Positions 52,723 through 61,173 of a DNA stretch of 64,000 nucleotides are shown in pieces. Numbering within the stretch: position 1 is the stretch's first letter; every line of letters begins with the position of its first letter. A model generated the notes under the pieces. The model saw only the letters and a program-made list of their open reading frames with translations. It searched no databases and was not told the DNA's origin. The translations under genes were made by a program, and so were the position numbers. This DNA comes from Methanobacterium_D sp040373355 (GTDB lineage: Archaea > Methanobacteriota > Methanobacteria > Methanobacteriales > Methanobacteriaceae). The DNA lies in the NCBI RefSeq assembly GCF_047495555.1, contig NZ_CP166866.1:1276001-1340000 (forward strand), read 5' to 3'.

Positions 52723-53838
52723 ATGAAGATACTATTTATTGGAGCAAGACTTTTCGATGATATAGCTCTGTATACGAAAAATAAAGAAATTACAAGTATA
52801 TTAACAGAATCAAATCCTGAAGCCTCGAATTTGAAATTAGCTGATACTTATTTTATAGTTCCAAGAGGAATGGAAGCACCTAAAGAAATTGCGATTAAAG
52901 AAGATGTTGACGCTGTTCTCCCGTTAATCGGAATAGATAAACCTTTAGTTGAAGTTTCAAAGCTAAAAGAGGAACTTGAAAATGATTATGGTATTCCGGT
53001 AGTAGCATCACCTCTTGAAGCTGTCATTACAGCAAGAGATAAATTTAAAACAAAAGAATTTTTTATTGAAAATAATATAGATACTCCTGAATTTTCTGAA
53101 ATTTATAAAAACGGAACTAAACCACAATTGCCTGCAATATTAAAAAAATTAGAAGGTCAAGGAGGAAGCGGGGTACAAATTGCTCTAACCGATAAGGACT
53201 ATGATAATTTTAAAGAAGAGTTTGAAGGTGGATTTGCAGAAAAATTTGTTGAAGGTTCAGAAATCTCCATAGAAGTTTTAAGGTATAATGGAAAATCAGT
53301 TCCTCTTGTACCAGTATATAAAGGTAAAACATCTCAAGAATGTATTCATCCGCTGGATAAACTTAAGAATGCTCCTTTAAATATAGATGGAATTAATAAT
53401 GAATATTTAAGAGAGAAAGCGCGTAATATCGCTGATTTTTTAGGTGCTGAAGGAGTTATTGATATTGATATAATATTTGATGAAAAAGAGCAGATAAGTT
53501 ACTTTATTGAAATAAATACTCGCCCTAGTGGTACGAGATACTTAACTTCGGCTTGTACTAATGTAAGTCCAATGCATGAACTTGTTGATATGGCTACAGG
53601 AAGATGGGATTATAATATAGTAGAGGAAAAAATTAAGAATTACAGTGCTCTTGAGATACCTATAGGTGATTATAAAACAGAAAAAAATAATCATATGTTT
53701 AGAGAGTTTAGAAGTAGTGATTCGCATGTAATTCATGGACCTCAAAATTTCCAGCGAATTACAATTCGTGCTGAAACAATGGAAAAAGCATTTCACACTG
53801 CGGATAAGTTAAAAATTGATTATAAAAAGTTTCAATAA
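52723..53838 (+). CDS. ATP-grasp ligase of the pseudomurein cluster
   Basis: 371 residues, carbamoyl-phosphate-synthase/PylC-like ATP-grasp. Seen: N-terminal preATP domain (ILFIGARLFDDIALY), AVITARDKFKTKEFFIENNIDTPEF, the nucleotide loop KLEGQGGSGVQI, AEKFVEGSEISIEVL and the metal site YFIEINTRPSGTRYL. By sequence alone it could be called PylC, but no other pyrrolysine gene is here and the next two genes are MraY-like and Mur-like. In Methanobacteriales this trio belongs to pseudomurein precursor synthesis, so a peptide-bond-forming step is likely. Confidence 0.75.
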   Translation: MKILFIGARLFDDIALYTKNKEITSILTESNPEASNLKLADTYFIVPRGMEAPKEIAIKEDVDAVLPLIGIDKPLVEVSKLKEELENDYGIPVVASPLEAVITARDKFKTKEFFIENNIDTPEFSEIYKNGTKPQLPAILKKLEGQGGSGVQIALTDKDYDNFKEEFEGGFAEKFVEGSEISIEVLRYNGKSVPLVPVYKGKTSQECIHPLDKLKNAPLNIDGINNEYLREKARNIADFLGAEGVIDIDIIFDEKEQISYFIEINTRPSGTRYLTSACTNVSPMHELVDMATGRWDYNIVEEKIKNYSALEIPIGDYKTEKNNHMFREFRSSDSHVIHGPQNFQRITIRAETMEKAFHTADKLKIDYKKFQ

Positions 53839-53913
53839 AACTAATTAAATTATCAAGACATAAAAATAAATAAAACAATATAAACTAAATAATTTTAAAA
53901 ATTAGGTGGTAAG

Positions 53914-54993
53914 TTGAATATTTCACAGATAGATGTTTATATATTTCTTTTTGCATTCTTTTCAACTGTCTTTTTTACTCTATTTGTAAGAAAGGTATTA
54001 AAAGAAGCTAATATCGGTGATAAACCAATTGTTACAGAACACAGCCATAAAGCAGGAACTCCTACAATGGGAGGAATAGCAATTCTCCTTGGAATCCTTT
54101 TTACAGCATGTATATATTCTAAAAATACTGATTTGATAATTACCACCATTTTGATGATGGTAGCAGGTATAGTTGGGCTTATGGATGATCTAATTGGTCT
54201 GAAAACTAAGGAAATCCAGAAAAAAATAAGAAACATATCTTCTTCTACAATAGAAATGGGTAGATTAATGCTTAAGCCTGGTGAAGAAGCTCGAGTTGCA
54301 ACTCCTAAAGCTAAAGAAGATTTAAAAAAGCATTTAAAGCAGAATAATGTTGAGATAGTGGGTGAAGCTCCAATAAAAAGTGAATCTAAAGAAAGTGAGA
54401 AAATATTTGCTCAATTTTTAATCTCTCTTTTTTTAATAGGATCAGGAGCTGTTAGTTCATCTGTTATTGGATTTGATCTGGGTATTTTTATAATTCCTGT
54501 TATAATATTCGGTATAGTTGGTGCAATAAACTCTGTAAACCTCATTGATGGTATGGATGGTCTTGCGGCAGGAATAGTAGCAATAGCTTCCACTGCATGT
54601 GCACTTGTTTTAGTTCTAACTGGAAACATTGGAGGATCTGCTGCATTCCTCGCCCTTGCAGGCGTTTCATTTGGTTTCCTTGCATTAAACAGATATCCCG
54701 CATCAATATTTATGGGAGACACTGGATCCTTTGCATTAGGTGCAGGTTACATTACTGCGGCCTTTGTCGGAAATATAATTTACTTTGCACTAATAGTTCT
54801 TGCTATCCCTATCCTTTCAGTGGTAATAAGTCTTATGCATCGTGCACATATCATTAATTTACCAGTTGAACCTTTACACCATACTCTGCACTACAAGGGA
54901 CTTTCTGAAAAGAAAATAGTTGTTCTTTACTGGTTGATTACAATCATAATAAGTGTTTTTGCACTTTATTTTTATCCCTATCTTATAATTTAA
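53914..54993 (+). CDS. MraY-like phospho-sugar undecaprenyl/polyprenyl transferase
   Basis: 359 residues, about ten membrane helices. Motifs of the MraY/WecA family: GTPTMGG, the Mg-binding DDLIGLKTKE, NSVNLIDGMDGLAAG (catalytic Asp), IFMGDTGSFALG and the UDP-MurNAc-type cytoplasmic loop PVEPLHHTLHYKGLSEKKIV. It should attach the pseudomurein precursor to a lipid carrier at the membrane. A polar insert of about 60 residues after the DD motif (about 95-165; rich in Lys and Glu) is longer than in bacterial MraY. TTG start after GGTGG. Confidence 0.88.
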   Translation: MNISQIDVYIFLFAFFSTVFFTLFVRKVLKEANIGDKPIVTEHSHKAGTPTMGGIAILLGILFTACIYSKNTDLIITTILMMVAGIVGLMDDLIGLKTKEIQKKIRNISSSTIEMGRLMLKPGEEARVATPKAKEDLKKHLKQNNVEIVGEAPIKSESKESEKIFAQFLISLFLIGSGAVSSSVIGFDLGIFIIPVIIFGIVGAINSVNLIDGMDGLAAGIVAIASTACALVLVLTGNIGGSAAFLALAGVSFGFLALNRYPASIFMGDTGSFALGAGYITAAFVGNIIYFALIVLAIPILSVVISLMHRAHIINLPVEPLHHTLHYKGLSEKKIVVLYWLITIIISVFALYFYPYLII

Positions 54994-55006
54994 TCAGTGT
55001 GTCAAA

Positions 55007-56437
55007 ATGAACGAACTTAAAGTATCCTATATTGCAGAAAGAGTAGATGGAAAACTCTATGGGCCGGATAAATTTATGACTGGAATTTTTACAGTTCTAA
55101 ATGGTGCAAAAAAAGGTGATGCTGTAATAAGGCATTGGGTTGACGACAAAGGGATTGAAATAGCAGTCAGAAAGGATATCTCATGTATAATAACTCAAAA
55201 TCCTAAAGGTAACGCAATAGAAACTGCAAAAGAACTTAATTTTCCTTTAGTAGTTGCTGATAAGATCGAACTTGCAAATGCATTTGCTATTAAATGGGCA
55301 GTTAATAAATTTGCTCAAAACTCATTACGTGTTGTGGTAACAGGGACTAATGGAAAATCGACAACTGCACACATGATTTATGGAATTTTAAAAGAAGCAG
55401 GATATAATGCTTATACAAACACTGATTCAAAATCTGAATTCAATACGCTTATTGATCCTATGGTTGCAAAACAAATAGCTGAATTTGAAGGTAAAATAGA
55501 TGCTATGGTCTTAGAGGTTTCTGAAGTACAGGGGTGGCTTAATGACTTAATGAAGGATCATGCATACTTGATGACTGATGCAGTTAACCCAGATGCTGTT
55601 GTTATAACTAATGTGACATTAGACCATATAGGACTTGTAAATTCAATTGAAGAAACATTTAAAGAAACTTCTGGCGCTGCAAGAGCGCTTAAAAAAGAAA
55701 ATTCTGCTTTAATTTTAAATTATGATGATCTGCTTGTTAGAAAAATGAAAGATGTGACTTCAGAAGATAATATGATATTATTTTTTGGAGATAAGGCAGA
55801 TATAAGCCTTGATGAAGCGGGAATTTCTTATAAAGAAGATACTATAATTAAAAGAAATGATCTTCCTTTTAAAAGCAATCATTTTATTCAAAATACTATG
55901 GCTGCTGTGGGGGCAGCTTTAAGTTTAAGAATTAATCCTGAAATAATTGAAAGAGCTGTTAAATCATACGCACCTTTAAAAAGACGTTTTGTATTTTTAA
56001 ATCATAATCCTTGTATTATAGATGATTTTGCTCATAATCCTGAGGGAATAAAAGCAACAATTCAAAATGCTGCTTTAGTTGGAAATAATGATTTTTATAT
56101 TGTTTCAGCTATTAGAGGATCAAGAGGAAAAGCCATTAATCAGGCCAATGCTGAAGCAATTGCAGATGGGCTTCAAAATATTCCATATAAACTTATTATA
56201 ACCAGCAGTAGCGATGTAATTGATAATTTAAACACAGTAACTGATAGTGAGAAAAAAGTTTTTATAGATGCACTTCAAAAGAAAGGGATAAAATATATCT
56301 TTCATGAAAAACTATATGATGCATTGGAAAATGTAATAAAATTATCAAATAGTCATGATACAATTTTATTAATTGGCGCGCAAGGTATGGATCCTGCAGC
56401 TAATATATTAAAACAGATTTTAAATTTTTCAAAATAA
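55007..56437 (+). CDS. Pseudomurein peptide ligase, Mur-ligase family
   Basis: 476 residues with the three Mur domains: N-terminal, then VVVTGTNGKSTTAHMIYGIL (ATP loop, about 107-126), VITNVTLDHIGLVNSIEETF (with the Mg-site His), and C-terminal IIDDFAHNPEGIKATIQNA with ISAIRGSRGK. It adds an amino acid to the pseudomurein peptide. I cannot tell which of the pMurC/pMurE types it is. GTGTG precedes the ATG. 13 bp after the MraY-like gene, so coupled. Confidence 0.85.
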   Translation: MNELKVSYIAERVDGKLYGPDKFMTGIFTVLNGAKKGDAVIRHWVDDKGIEIAVRKDISCIITQNPKGNAIETAKELNFPLVVADKIELANAFAIKWAVNKFAQNSLRVVVTGTNGKSTTAHMIYGILKEAGYNAYTNTDSKSEFNTLIDPMVAKQIAEFEGKIDAMVLEVSEVQGWLNDLMKDHAYLMTDAVNPDAVVITNVTLDHIGLVNSIEETFKETSGAARALKKENSALILNYDDLLVRKMKDVTSEDNMILFFGDKADISLDEAGISYKEDTIIKRNDLPFKSNHFIQNTMAAVGAALSLRINPEIIERAVKSYAPLKRRFVFLNHNPCIIDDFAHNPEGIKATIQNAALVGNNDFYIVSAIRGSRGKAINQANAEAIADGLQNIPYKLIITSSSDVIDNLNTVTDSEKKVFIDALQKKGIKYIFHEKLYDALENVIKLSNSHDTILLIGAQGMDPAANILKQILNFSK

Positions 56438-56481
56438 ACTTAAAAATAAATAAATTTAATGTATTCACTTTTGGTGATGAG

Positions 56482-56934
56482 ATGTTTGTAAAAATAAGAA
56501 GAGACACATTAATTATTTTAATGCTTGCCTTTATTTTAATCGTTTCAGGAAGAGCAATGAGCTATATGTCATATGCTACTTCTACAGATTCGGATCAGGG
56601 TGTACCCATATCTGGAGTGATTATAAAGGGAAATGATGTTGTTCCAACAGATTCGATTAGAAGTAACATAGCTCAGGCAGGTTTCAGGTCTGGAAGTTAT
56701 ATTAAAGGAGATACACTTGTCACTGGAAAACGAGAATTACCACTTAACGAAGCAATAGACAATGCTAATAAATTTGCCACATTAACGACTATTCCAGGTA
56801 CTAGATTGACACCAATAGTTGCGGCAGATGTTAAAGTTGATAAAGAACAGGGAATAGTTACAGTAAATGTTATAGAAGATTTCTCAAATCTACAGGTAAA
56901 TCCAACAGGATATAATCCTGCAAATGAGGTATAG
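56482..56934 (+). CDS. Exported POTRA-like protein of the cell-wall cluster
   Basis: 150 residues. One N-terminal membrane helix or signal anchor (TLIILMLAFILIVSGRAMSY, about 9-28), then an outside domain whose order resembles POTRA: ISGVIIKGNDVVPTDSIRSNIAQAGFRSGSYI (strand-helix) ... NKFATLTTIPGTRLTPIVAADVKVDKEQGIVTVNVIED (helix-strands). POTRA domains usually bind other proteins in outer-membrane or division assemblies, so its occurrence in an archaeon with one membrane is notable. GGTGATGAG before the ATG. Followed at 11 bp by another surface protein. Confidence 0.55.
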   Translation: MFVKIRRDTLIILMLAFILIVSGRAMSYMSYATSTDSDQGVPISGVIIKGNDVVPTDSIRSNIAQAGFRSGSYIKGDTLVTGKRELPLNEAIDNANKFATLTTIPGTRLTPIVAADVKVDKEQGIVTVNVIEDFSNLQVNPTGYNPANEV

Positions 56935-56945
56935 GGGTATATATT

Positions 56946-58229
56946 GTGAAAAAAAAATTAATAAGTCTTTCTAGAAGAAGGCAAATAAGAAAATTAATTT
57001 TTTTCTTACTTGCACTTTCAATATTTGTTGGGCCTGCAGCAGCAACAACTAACATGGTTATTATTACGGATCCTACTGGAAAAGATCCAAATGGAGCTGC
57101 AGCAGGAAGTATGTCATTCCAGAGAAACATGTTCCAGTCAACTTTTCTATCTTCACCAAATCAAAATTTTGCCATTCTTTCTGGTGGTGAAGGTAATTCA
57201 ATAGCCAGATTAGGAGCTATTGTTGCATCTACACAGGCTATGAAATCTGGTGCCACACCACAACAAGCTGCAGCCCTTGCAAGCAATTATGAAGGAATCA
57301 GGATTATGATTGGAACTCCTACGCAGGGCGCAGCAGTAGGAGGATATTTTCAAGTTTATGTAGTGATTGTAGAAAATGATGGAACAATCACTGTAACTCC
57401 ATATTCAGGAGGTCTTGCAGTTTTACCCCCAGGAAAAAAAGGAGCTATTATTCACCTGTTAAATACTGAGGGGAATCCAATGTATGGAACTGCAACTAAA
57501 GTACGACAAGAAACTGCAGTGAATATGGGTAAAATGATAAGAGATGGATATTCAGCCACATACATACTCGGACAGGCATTTAAAGAAGTATCTAATGATG
57601 CTGGTGAGAAATATGGTGGTGGAGGCGTAAATCTTGTCTCAAGTATAACTACAGGAGATATGTTCACTCCAGATGAATTAAATACAACTGGTTACCCTAT
57701 GAACACGCCCTATAGTAAAGTATGTCCTACTGATGGCTGGAGCATAGCTGCTCCTGCTTCAGATAACTATCAGGTTTGTCCAAATGATGGTACACCACTT
57801 AAAACAATCTATGCTTACGATGCGATGACGAATTCCATTACTGTAACTGGACAAACAGTACAAGTATCTGTTTATGGTTCTGATGAGTTAGGCATCAAAT
57901 CAACAACACAGGAAATCGTTGCATTATCTGTTAGGAAAAAAGGATACAGCAACATAGAGATAGCAAATAGTATTAACCGGGCGATTGATAATGGACTTCT
58001 GGTTGGTGTTAATTATGTTGAACCTAAGGATATAAATGTGAAAGAAAGTTCAAGAGCAGTTGGAGTATACTTCAAACCACTTCCAGACCGTAGATCAGCT
58101 CCACCATGGAAGTTACCCGTAAGTTCATCTATCCTTGATTTAATTGGTAATATTCAAACTGCAATAGGCTTAATCCTTGTATTATTAGTTCTGTTTAGAA
58201 GTAGTTTAATAAAATCATTTAAAAAATAG
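56946..58229 (+). CDS. Membrane-anchored surface protein of the cell-wall cluster
   Basis: 427 residues. A basic N-terminus and a signal sequence (about 17-34, KLIFFLLALSIFVGPAAA), a large outside part, and a C-terminal membrane helix (about 400-420) followed by a short basic tail: type I topology. Midway are two CP-x-DG sites, VCPTDGW and VCPNDGTPL, 25 residues apart, likely one zinc or disulfide pair. No known family recognised. Starts at GTG after AGGGG. Last gene of the pseudomurein cluster, probably in wall assembly or attachment. Confidence 0.6.
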   Translation: MKKKLISLSRRRQIRKLIFFLLALSIFVGPAAATTNMVIITDPTGKDPNGAAAGSMSFQRNMFQSTFLSSPNQNFAILSGGEGNSIARLGAIVASTQAMKSGATPQQAAALASNYEGIRIMIGTPTQGAAVGGYFQVYVVIVENDGTITVTPYSGGLAVLPPGKKGAIIHLLNTEGNPMYGTATKVRQETAVNMGKMIRDGYSATYILGQAFKEVSNDAGEKYGGGGVNLVSSITTGDMFTPDELNTTGYPMNTPYSKVCPTDGWSIAAPASDNYQVCPNDGTPLKTIYAYDAMTNSITVTGQTVQVSVYGSDELGIKSTTQEIVALSVRKKGYSNIEIANSINRAIDNGLLVGVNYVEPKDINVKESSRAVGVYFKPLPDRRSAPPWKLPVSSSILDLIGNIQTAIGLILVLLVLFRSSLIKSFKK

Positions 58230-58437
58230 ATTTTAATTTATTCAATTCTTTCAAAAACTAACGACAGTTCGTGATAAAAAAACAGTATAGAATTTTACCT
58301 GAAGAATGCAGAGATTTAAAATGCAAAATCAGCGTGTTAAATATATATTTAAAAATGAACTAAATTCGGATTTGACGCACTAATACCGTTAATCCAATTA
58401 TTTCTTTATTATTTTTTTTATTTAAAAGTTTTAGTTA

Positions 58438-58676
58438 TTAATATAAAAAGATATTTTTATTGTTCATTGGAATAGTGAAATAGAAAGTAGAACCTTCTCC
58501 AAGTGATGATTCAACCCAAATACGGCCCTCATACTTTATCAATAATCCGCTTAACAACATTAAGACCAATCCCTGCACTTGATATTCATCAATAGCGTGT
58601 AATCTTTTAAATACTTCAAAAATACGGCAGGTATATTGTGATTCTATTCCCATACCATTGTCTGCAACACTAAAAA
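58438..58676 (-). pseudogene. Histidine kinase C-terminal fragment, broken
   Basis: A leftover of an ATPase domain of a sensor kinase, closest in the window to the C-terminus of the nine-PAS kinase. Reads FSVADNGMGIESQYTCRIFEVFKRLHAIDEYQ, then GRIWVESSLGEGSTFYFTIP at the end. Between them one base is missing near 58578 and one is added near 58534, so the G2 box (SAGIGLNVVKRIIDK) is only found in another frame. The gene is cut at 58676, where homology stops; no kinase or PAS part remains. Confidence 0.8.
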
Positions 58677-58694
58677 TTAATTAATGAACAATCA

Positions 58695-58991
58695 TTATTG
58701 AAATTCAGGGATTTCTTTTAAATAGTCAGAATTTATATTGTCATTATCTGTGCGAATATATTTTTTTCCATCCACAGTGATAATGTTTACATTTAAACCT
58801 TTTTTTAACCTATCGCCATGTTTTAAAACTGTTATGAATGTCTTTCCATCCTCAAATTCTGAAATTACTTTAGTTCGAAGCCATTTTTCCCGCATTCCAA
58901 AAGAACTACCTGTAAACTTACCTACTTTAACCCATTCAATATATTTACCTATACTGTTATATTTAACGCCGGTAATGCCGTAATCTGCCAT
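58695..58991 (-). CDS. DUF3892-like small protein
   Basis: 98 residues, soluble. ITGVKYNSIGKYIEWVKVG, MREKWLRTKVISEFEDGKTFITVLK and KYIRTDNDNINSDYLKEIPEF are consistent with DUF3892, a family of small beta-rich proteins of unknown function found next to diverse genes. Lies just upstream of the broken kinase fragment, in a region that looks acquired and decaying. GGAGAGTAAT stands before the ATG. Confidence 0.55.
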   Translation of the reverse strand: MADYGITGVKYNSIGKYIEWVKVGKFTGSSFGMREKWLRTKVISEFEDGKTFITVLKHGDRLKKGLNVNIITVDGKKYIRTDNDNINSDYLKEIPEFQ

Positions 58992-59183
58992 ATTACTCTC
59001 CTTTATAAAATTAAGACTTATATTAAGTTTAAAAAAGAAAAAATAGATAAATTTAAATGAAAATTAAATTTTAAAGCTCATGAACATCAGTTTTAATGAT
59101 TAAGAATTGATATTCTTAATTAATAATTTAAATTATTAATATAGATTACTAGCATTAAAAATTAATCTAAAACTTAAATTAAG

Positions 59184-59396
59184 CTATTCTACTATGTCTG
59201 CAAAAGCAAAATTCCTTCTTACGGAATTAACTCTGATTTTAACTTCATCGCCAACTTTTGCTCCAGACACGAAAACTATGAATCCTTCTACTTTAGCGAT
59301 TCCGTCTCCATCTCTTCCCATATCTTCAATTTTAACATCGTATTCTTCTCCTTCGTTAATAGGAGCTATATTTCCTCTATTATCTCTTCCAAACAA
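59184..59396 (-). CDS. TRAM-domain RNA-binding protein
   Basis: 70 residues, almost exactly one TRAM domain: GEEYDVKIEDMGRDGDGIAKVEGFIVFVSGAKVGDEVKIRVNSVRRNFAFADIVE. Archaeal stand-alone TRAM proteins act as RNA chaperones, in some methanogens in the cold. GGATGTGATT stands before the ATG. A hairpin AGCCT/AGGCT (59417-59430) lies just ahead of that site on the transcript, so translation could be tuned by it. Confidence 0.9.
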   Translation of the reverse strand: MFGRDNRGNIAPINEGEEYDVKIEDMGRDGDGIAKVEGFIVFVSGAKVGDEVKIRVNSVRRNFAFADIVE

Positions 59397-60080
59397 TTAA
59401 TCACATCCATTAATATAGCCTAAAAAGGCTCAAATAACTTTTTATTATTAATACTATATAAAATGATGTATCATAATATTCATTTGTAGAATAATAACTG
59501 TAAGGTGGCAGTTATTTTAAAACAAAATATTCCATTAAATCAAATATAAGAATGATTCCCACTCATATAAATGTAACAACAGGTCATAAACTTAATTTTT
59601 TTTGTAGTTAGGACATTTTCCGTATATATCATTGAAATAACAGAGTCCTAAACTAACTAATAACAAATAAAGTTCATAATTATTAATTTTGAATATATGG
59701 AAGGAAAGCTCAAAAACTGTTTAAAAAGAGTTATAGCTACATACATCTTCTGTAAATACTTCAAATTTTATATGATTAAAATTTAAAAACAATTTTTATG
59801 AACTTGGAGAATAATTTAAAATATGATAACAGAAAAAATAAACAACAAAAACTCTATTTAACTTCTTTTTTGGATTTAAATAATTAACTAAAAGTTATAT
59901 AAGATCAATAAAAAAGCTTTAGAGTTCTATGGAGTTGAAACAGATTAGACTAAATCTTAAAACTGACCATTTTATAAGTTTTGATGACAATATAATATTA
60001 AAATAAATTTAAATAATTAATAACTATAATCATATTTTTTAAGTCAAGAAAAGACTTAAATATCCCATATTGGTGAAAAA
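59397..60080. other. 684-bp gene-free region with hairpins
   Basis: No acceptable coding frame. Inverted repeats: AGCCT/AGGCT with loop AAAA (59417-59430); AATAACTG/CAGTTATT with loop TAAGGTGG (59493-59516), followed by TTTAAAA; TAGTTAGGAC (59605-59614) with GTCCTAAACTA (59645-59655), one unpaired base, loop of 30 nt. A TATA-like CATATAAATG at about 59563-59572 could start an RNA covering the last of these. Near the right end TAAGTC/GACTTA (from about 60041) precedes the next gene. Could contain one or two small RNAs. Confidence 0.4.
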
Positions 60081-60455
60081 ATGGCTCTAATTTTAATTCG
60101 TGCGAATAATCAAGAAAAACTTTTAAATGCTATTGCAGATATTGAAAGGCATGCTAACTTAAAAATAGCAGGTAAACCAAAATTAATTGATTCTAAAAAA
60201 GCAGATAGTATTGCTAAAGGAATTCTAAAACAGAATTTAAGGACAGAAAGTAACATAGCAGTTATTGTAAAGGTCATAGAAGACACTACAAAGAGCATAA
60301 TGCATGTTAAAAAAATTCATCCCCCTGCACATTTAGTAGTAATAAGCGATGAATATGAATCTTTTGGAGAAATAAAACAAATCTATGCTAGAGCAGCGCC
60401 TCTTAAAGGTTATTATTCTCATAAAGATACAACTAAACACTTTAAAAAAGAATGA
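60081..60455 (+). CDS. DUF356-family methanogen protein
   Basis: 124 residues, soluble, predicted alpha/beta. MALILIRANNQEKLLNAIADIERHANLKIAGKPKLI, then VIVKVIEDTTKSIMHVKKIHPPAHLVVISDEYESF. I recognise it as DUF356, a family found in methanogens, function unknown. GGTGA precedes the ATG. Convergent with aMBF1, 24 bp apart. Confidence 0.6.
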   Translation: MALILIRANNQEKLLNAIADIERHANLKIAGKPKLIDSKKADSIAKGILKQNLRTESNIAVIVKVIEDTTKSIMHVKKIHPPAHLVVISDEYESFGEIKQIYARAAPLKGYYSHKDTTKHFKKE

Positions 60456-60479
60456 TGAATCAATTCTAATTCATCAAAT

Positions 60480-60938
60480 TTATCCTCTTTTAATTCTGGC
60501 TATATCTCCAATAGTAGCGCCTCTGGATGCAGAGGAACTCATATCTTCTGGTCGAGTGTCATCAAGCTTTTCAATTAGTTTAATATTTAATGTTCTTTCT
60601 ATTTTTTTTGCGAGTTTAATATCTGGAACCATTTTTCCAGATTCAATTCTATTAATTACAGAAGCTTTTTCATATAATTTTTCTGCAAGTTCTTCACGTG
60701 ACCAACTTTTCTTTTCCCTGGCTTCTCTTATTAGTGAGTTGTAATTTTCTACAACTTCTTCTGATGGTTCTCTTCTTCTTTGAACTCTTTTCATTGGGGT
60801 GCGTTTTCTTGGTTTAGGTGCTTCTCTCTGTACTTTCCCGAATTTAGCGCATTGTTGGCATGTAAGCATAATAGAGCTTTCAATTTTTGTTTTAACTGGA
60901 CTTCCAATTATTTTTTTTCCACAAATTTCGCATCTCAT
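60480..60938 (-). CDS. Multiprotein bridging factor aMBF1
   Basis: 152 residues. N-terminal zinc ribbon: CEICGKKI (Cys3, Cys6) and CQQCAKFG, a basic linker (KPRKRTPMKRVQRRR), and a C-terminal XRE-type helix-turn-helix: IREAREKKSWSREELAEKLYEKASVINRIESGKMVPDI. Archaeal aMBF1 binds the ribosome and the small subunit rather than acting as a coactivator, by family knowledge. Divergent from the PAN gene with 235 bp between. Confidence 0.92.
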   Translation of the reverse strand: MRCEICGKKIIGSPVKTKIESSIMLTCQQCAKFGKVQREAPKPRKRTPMKRVQRRREPSEEVVENYNSLIREAREKKSWSREELAEKLYEKASVINRIESGKMVPDIKLAKKIERTLNIKLIEKLDDTRPEDMSSSASRGATIGDIARIKRG

Positions 60939-61173
60939 GTTATCCCTTTTAACTCGTAATGATGGTCTAATTTTATATAAAAATAAGTATTTTTTAAATA
61001 TATAATTTTTATTTAAGCTTTTTTAGATTTAAAAGTGTGTATTATTCTTTTCTATAATATTTATATCCTCAATATTTAAATATTATTAAGAATAAAATAT
61101 GAGTAAACTATTTATATATTTTTTTAATCAATATTAAAGAACAATTAATAAAAATCAGGAGTGAGTATGGATC

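Noticed and set aside
52723..53838. PylC of a pyrrolysine system
   Set aside because: The ATP-grasp fold fits, but no pylB, pylD, pylS or tRNA-Pyl is present, and the neighbours are MraY- and Mur-like, so pseudomurein synthesis is the better reading.
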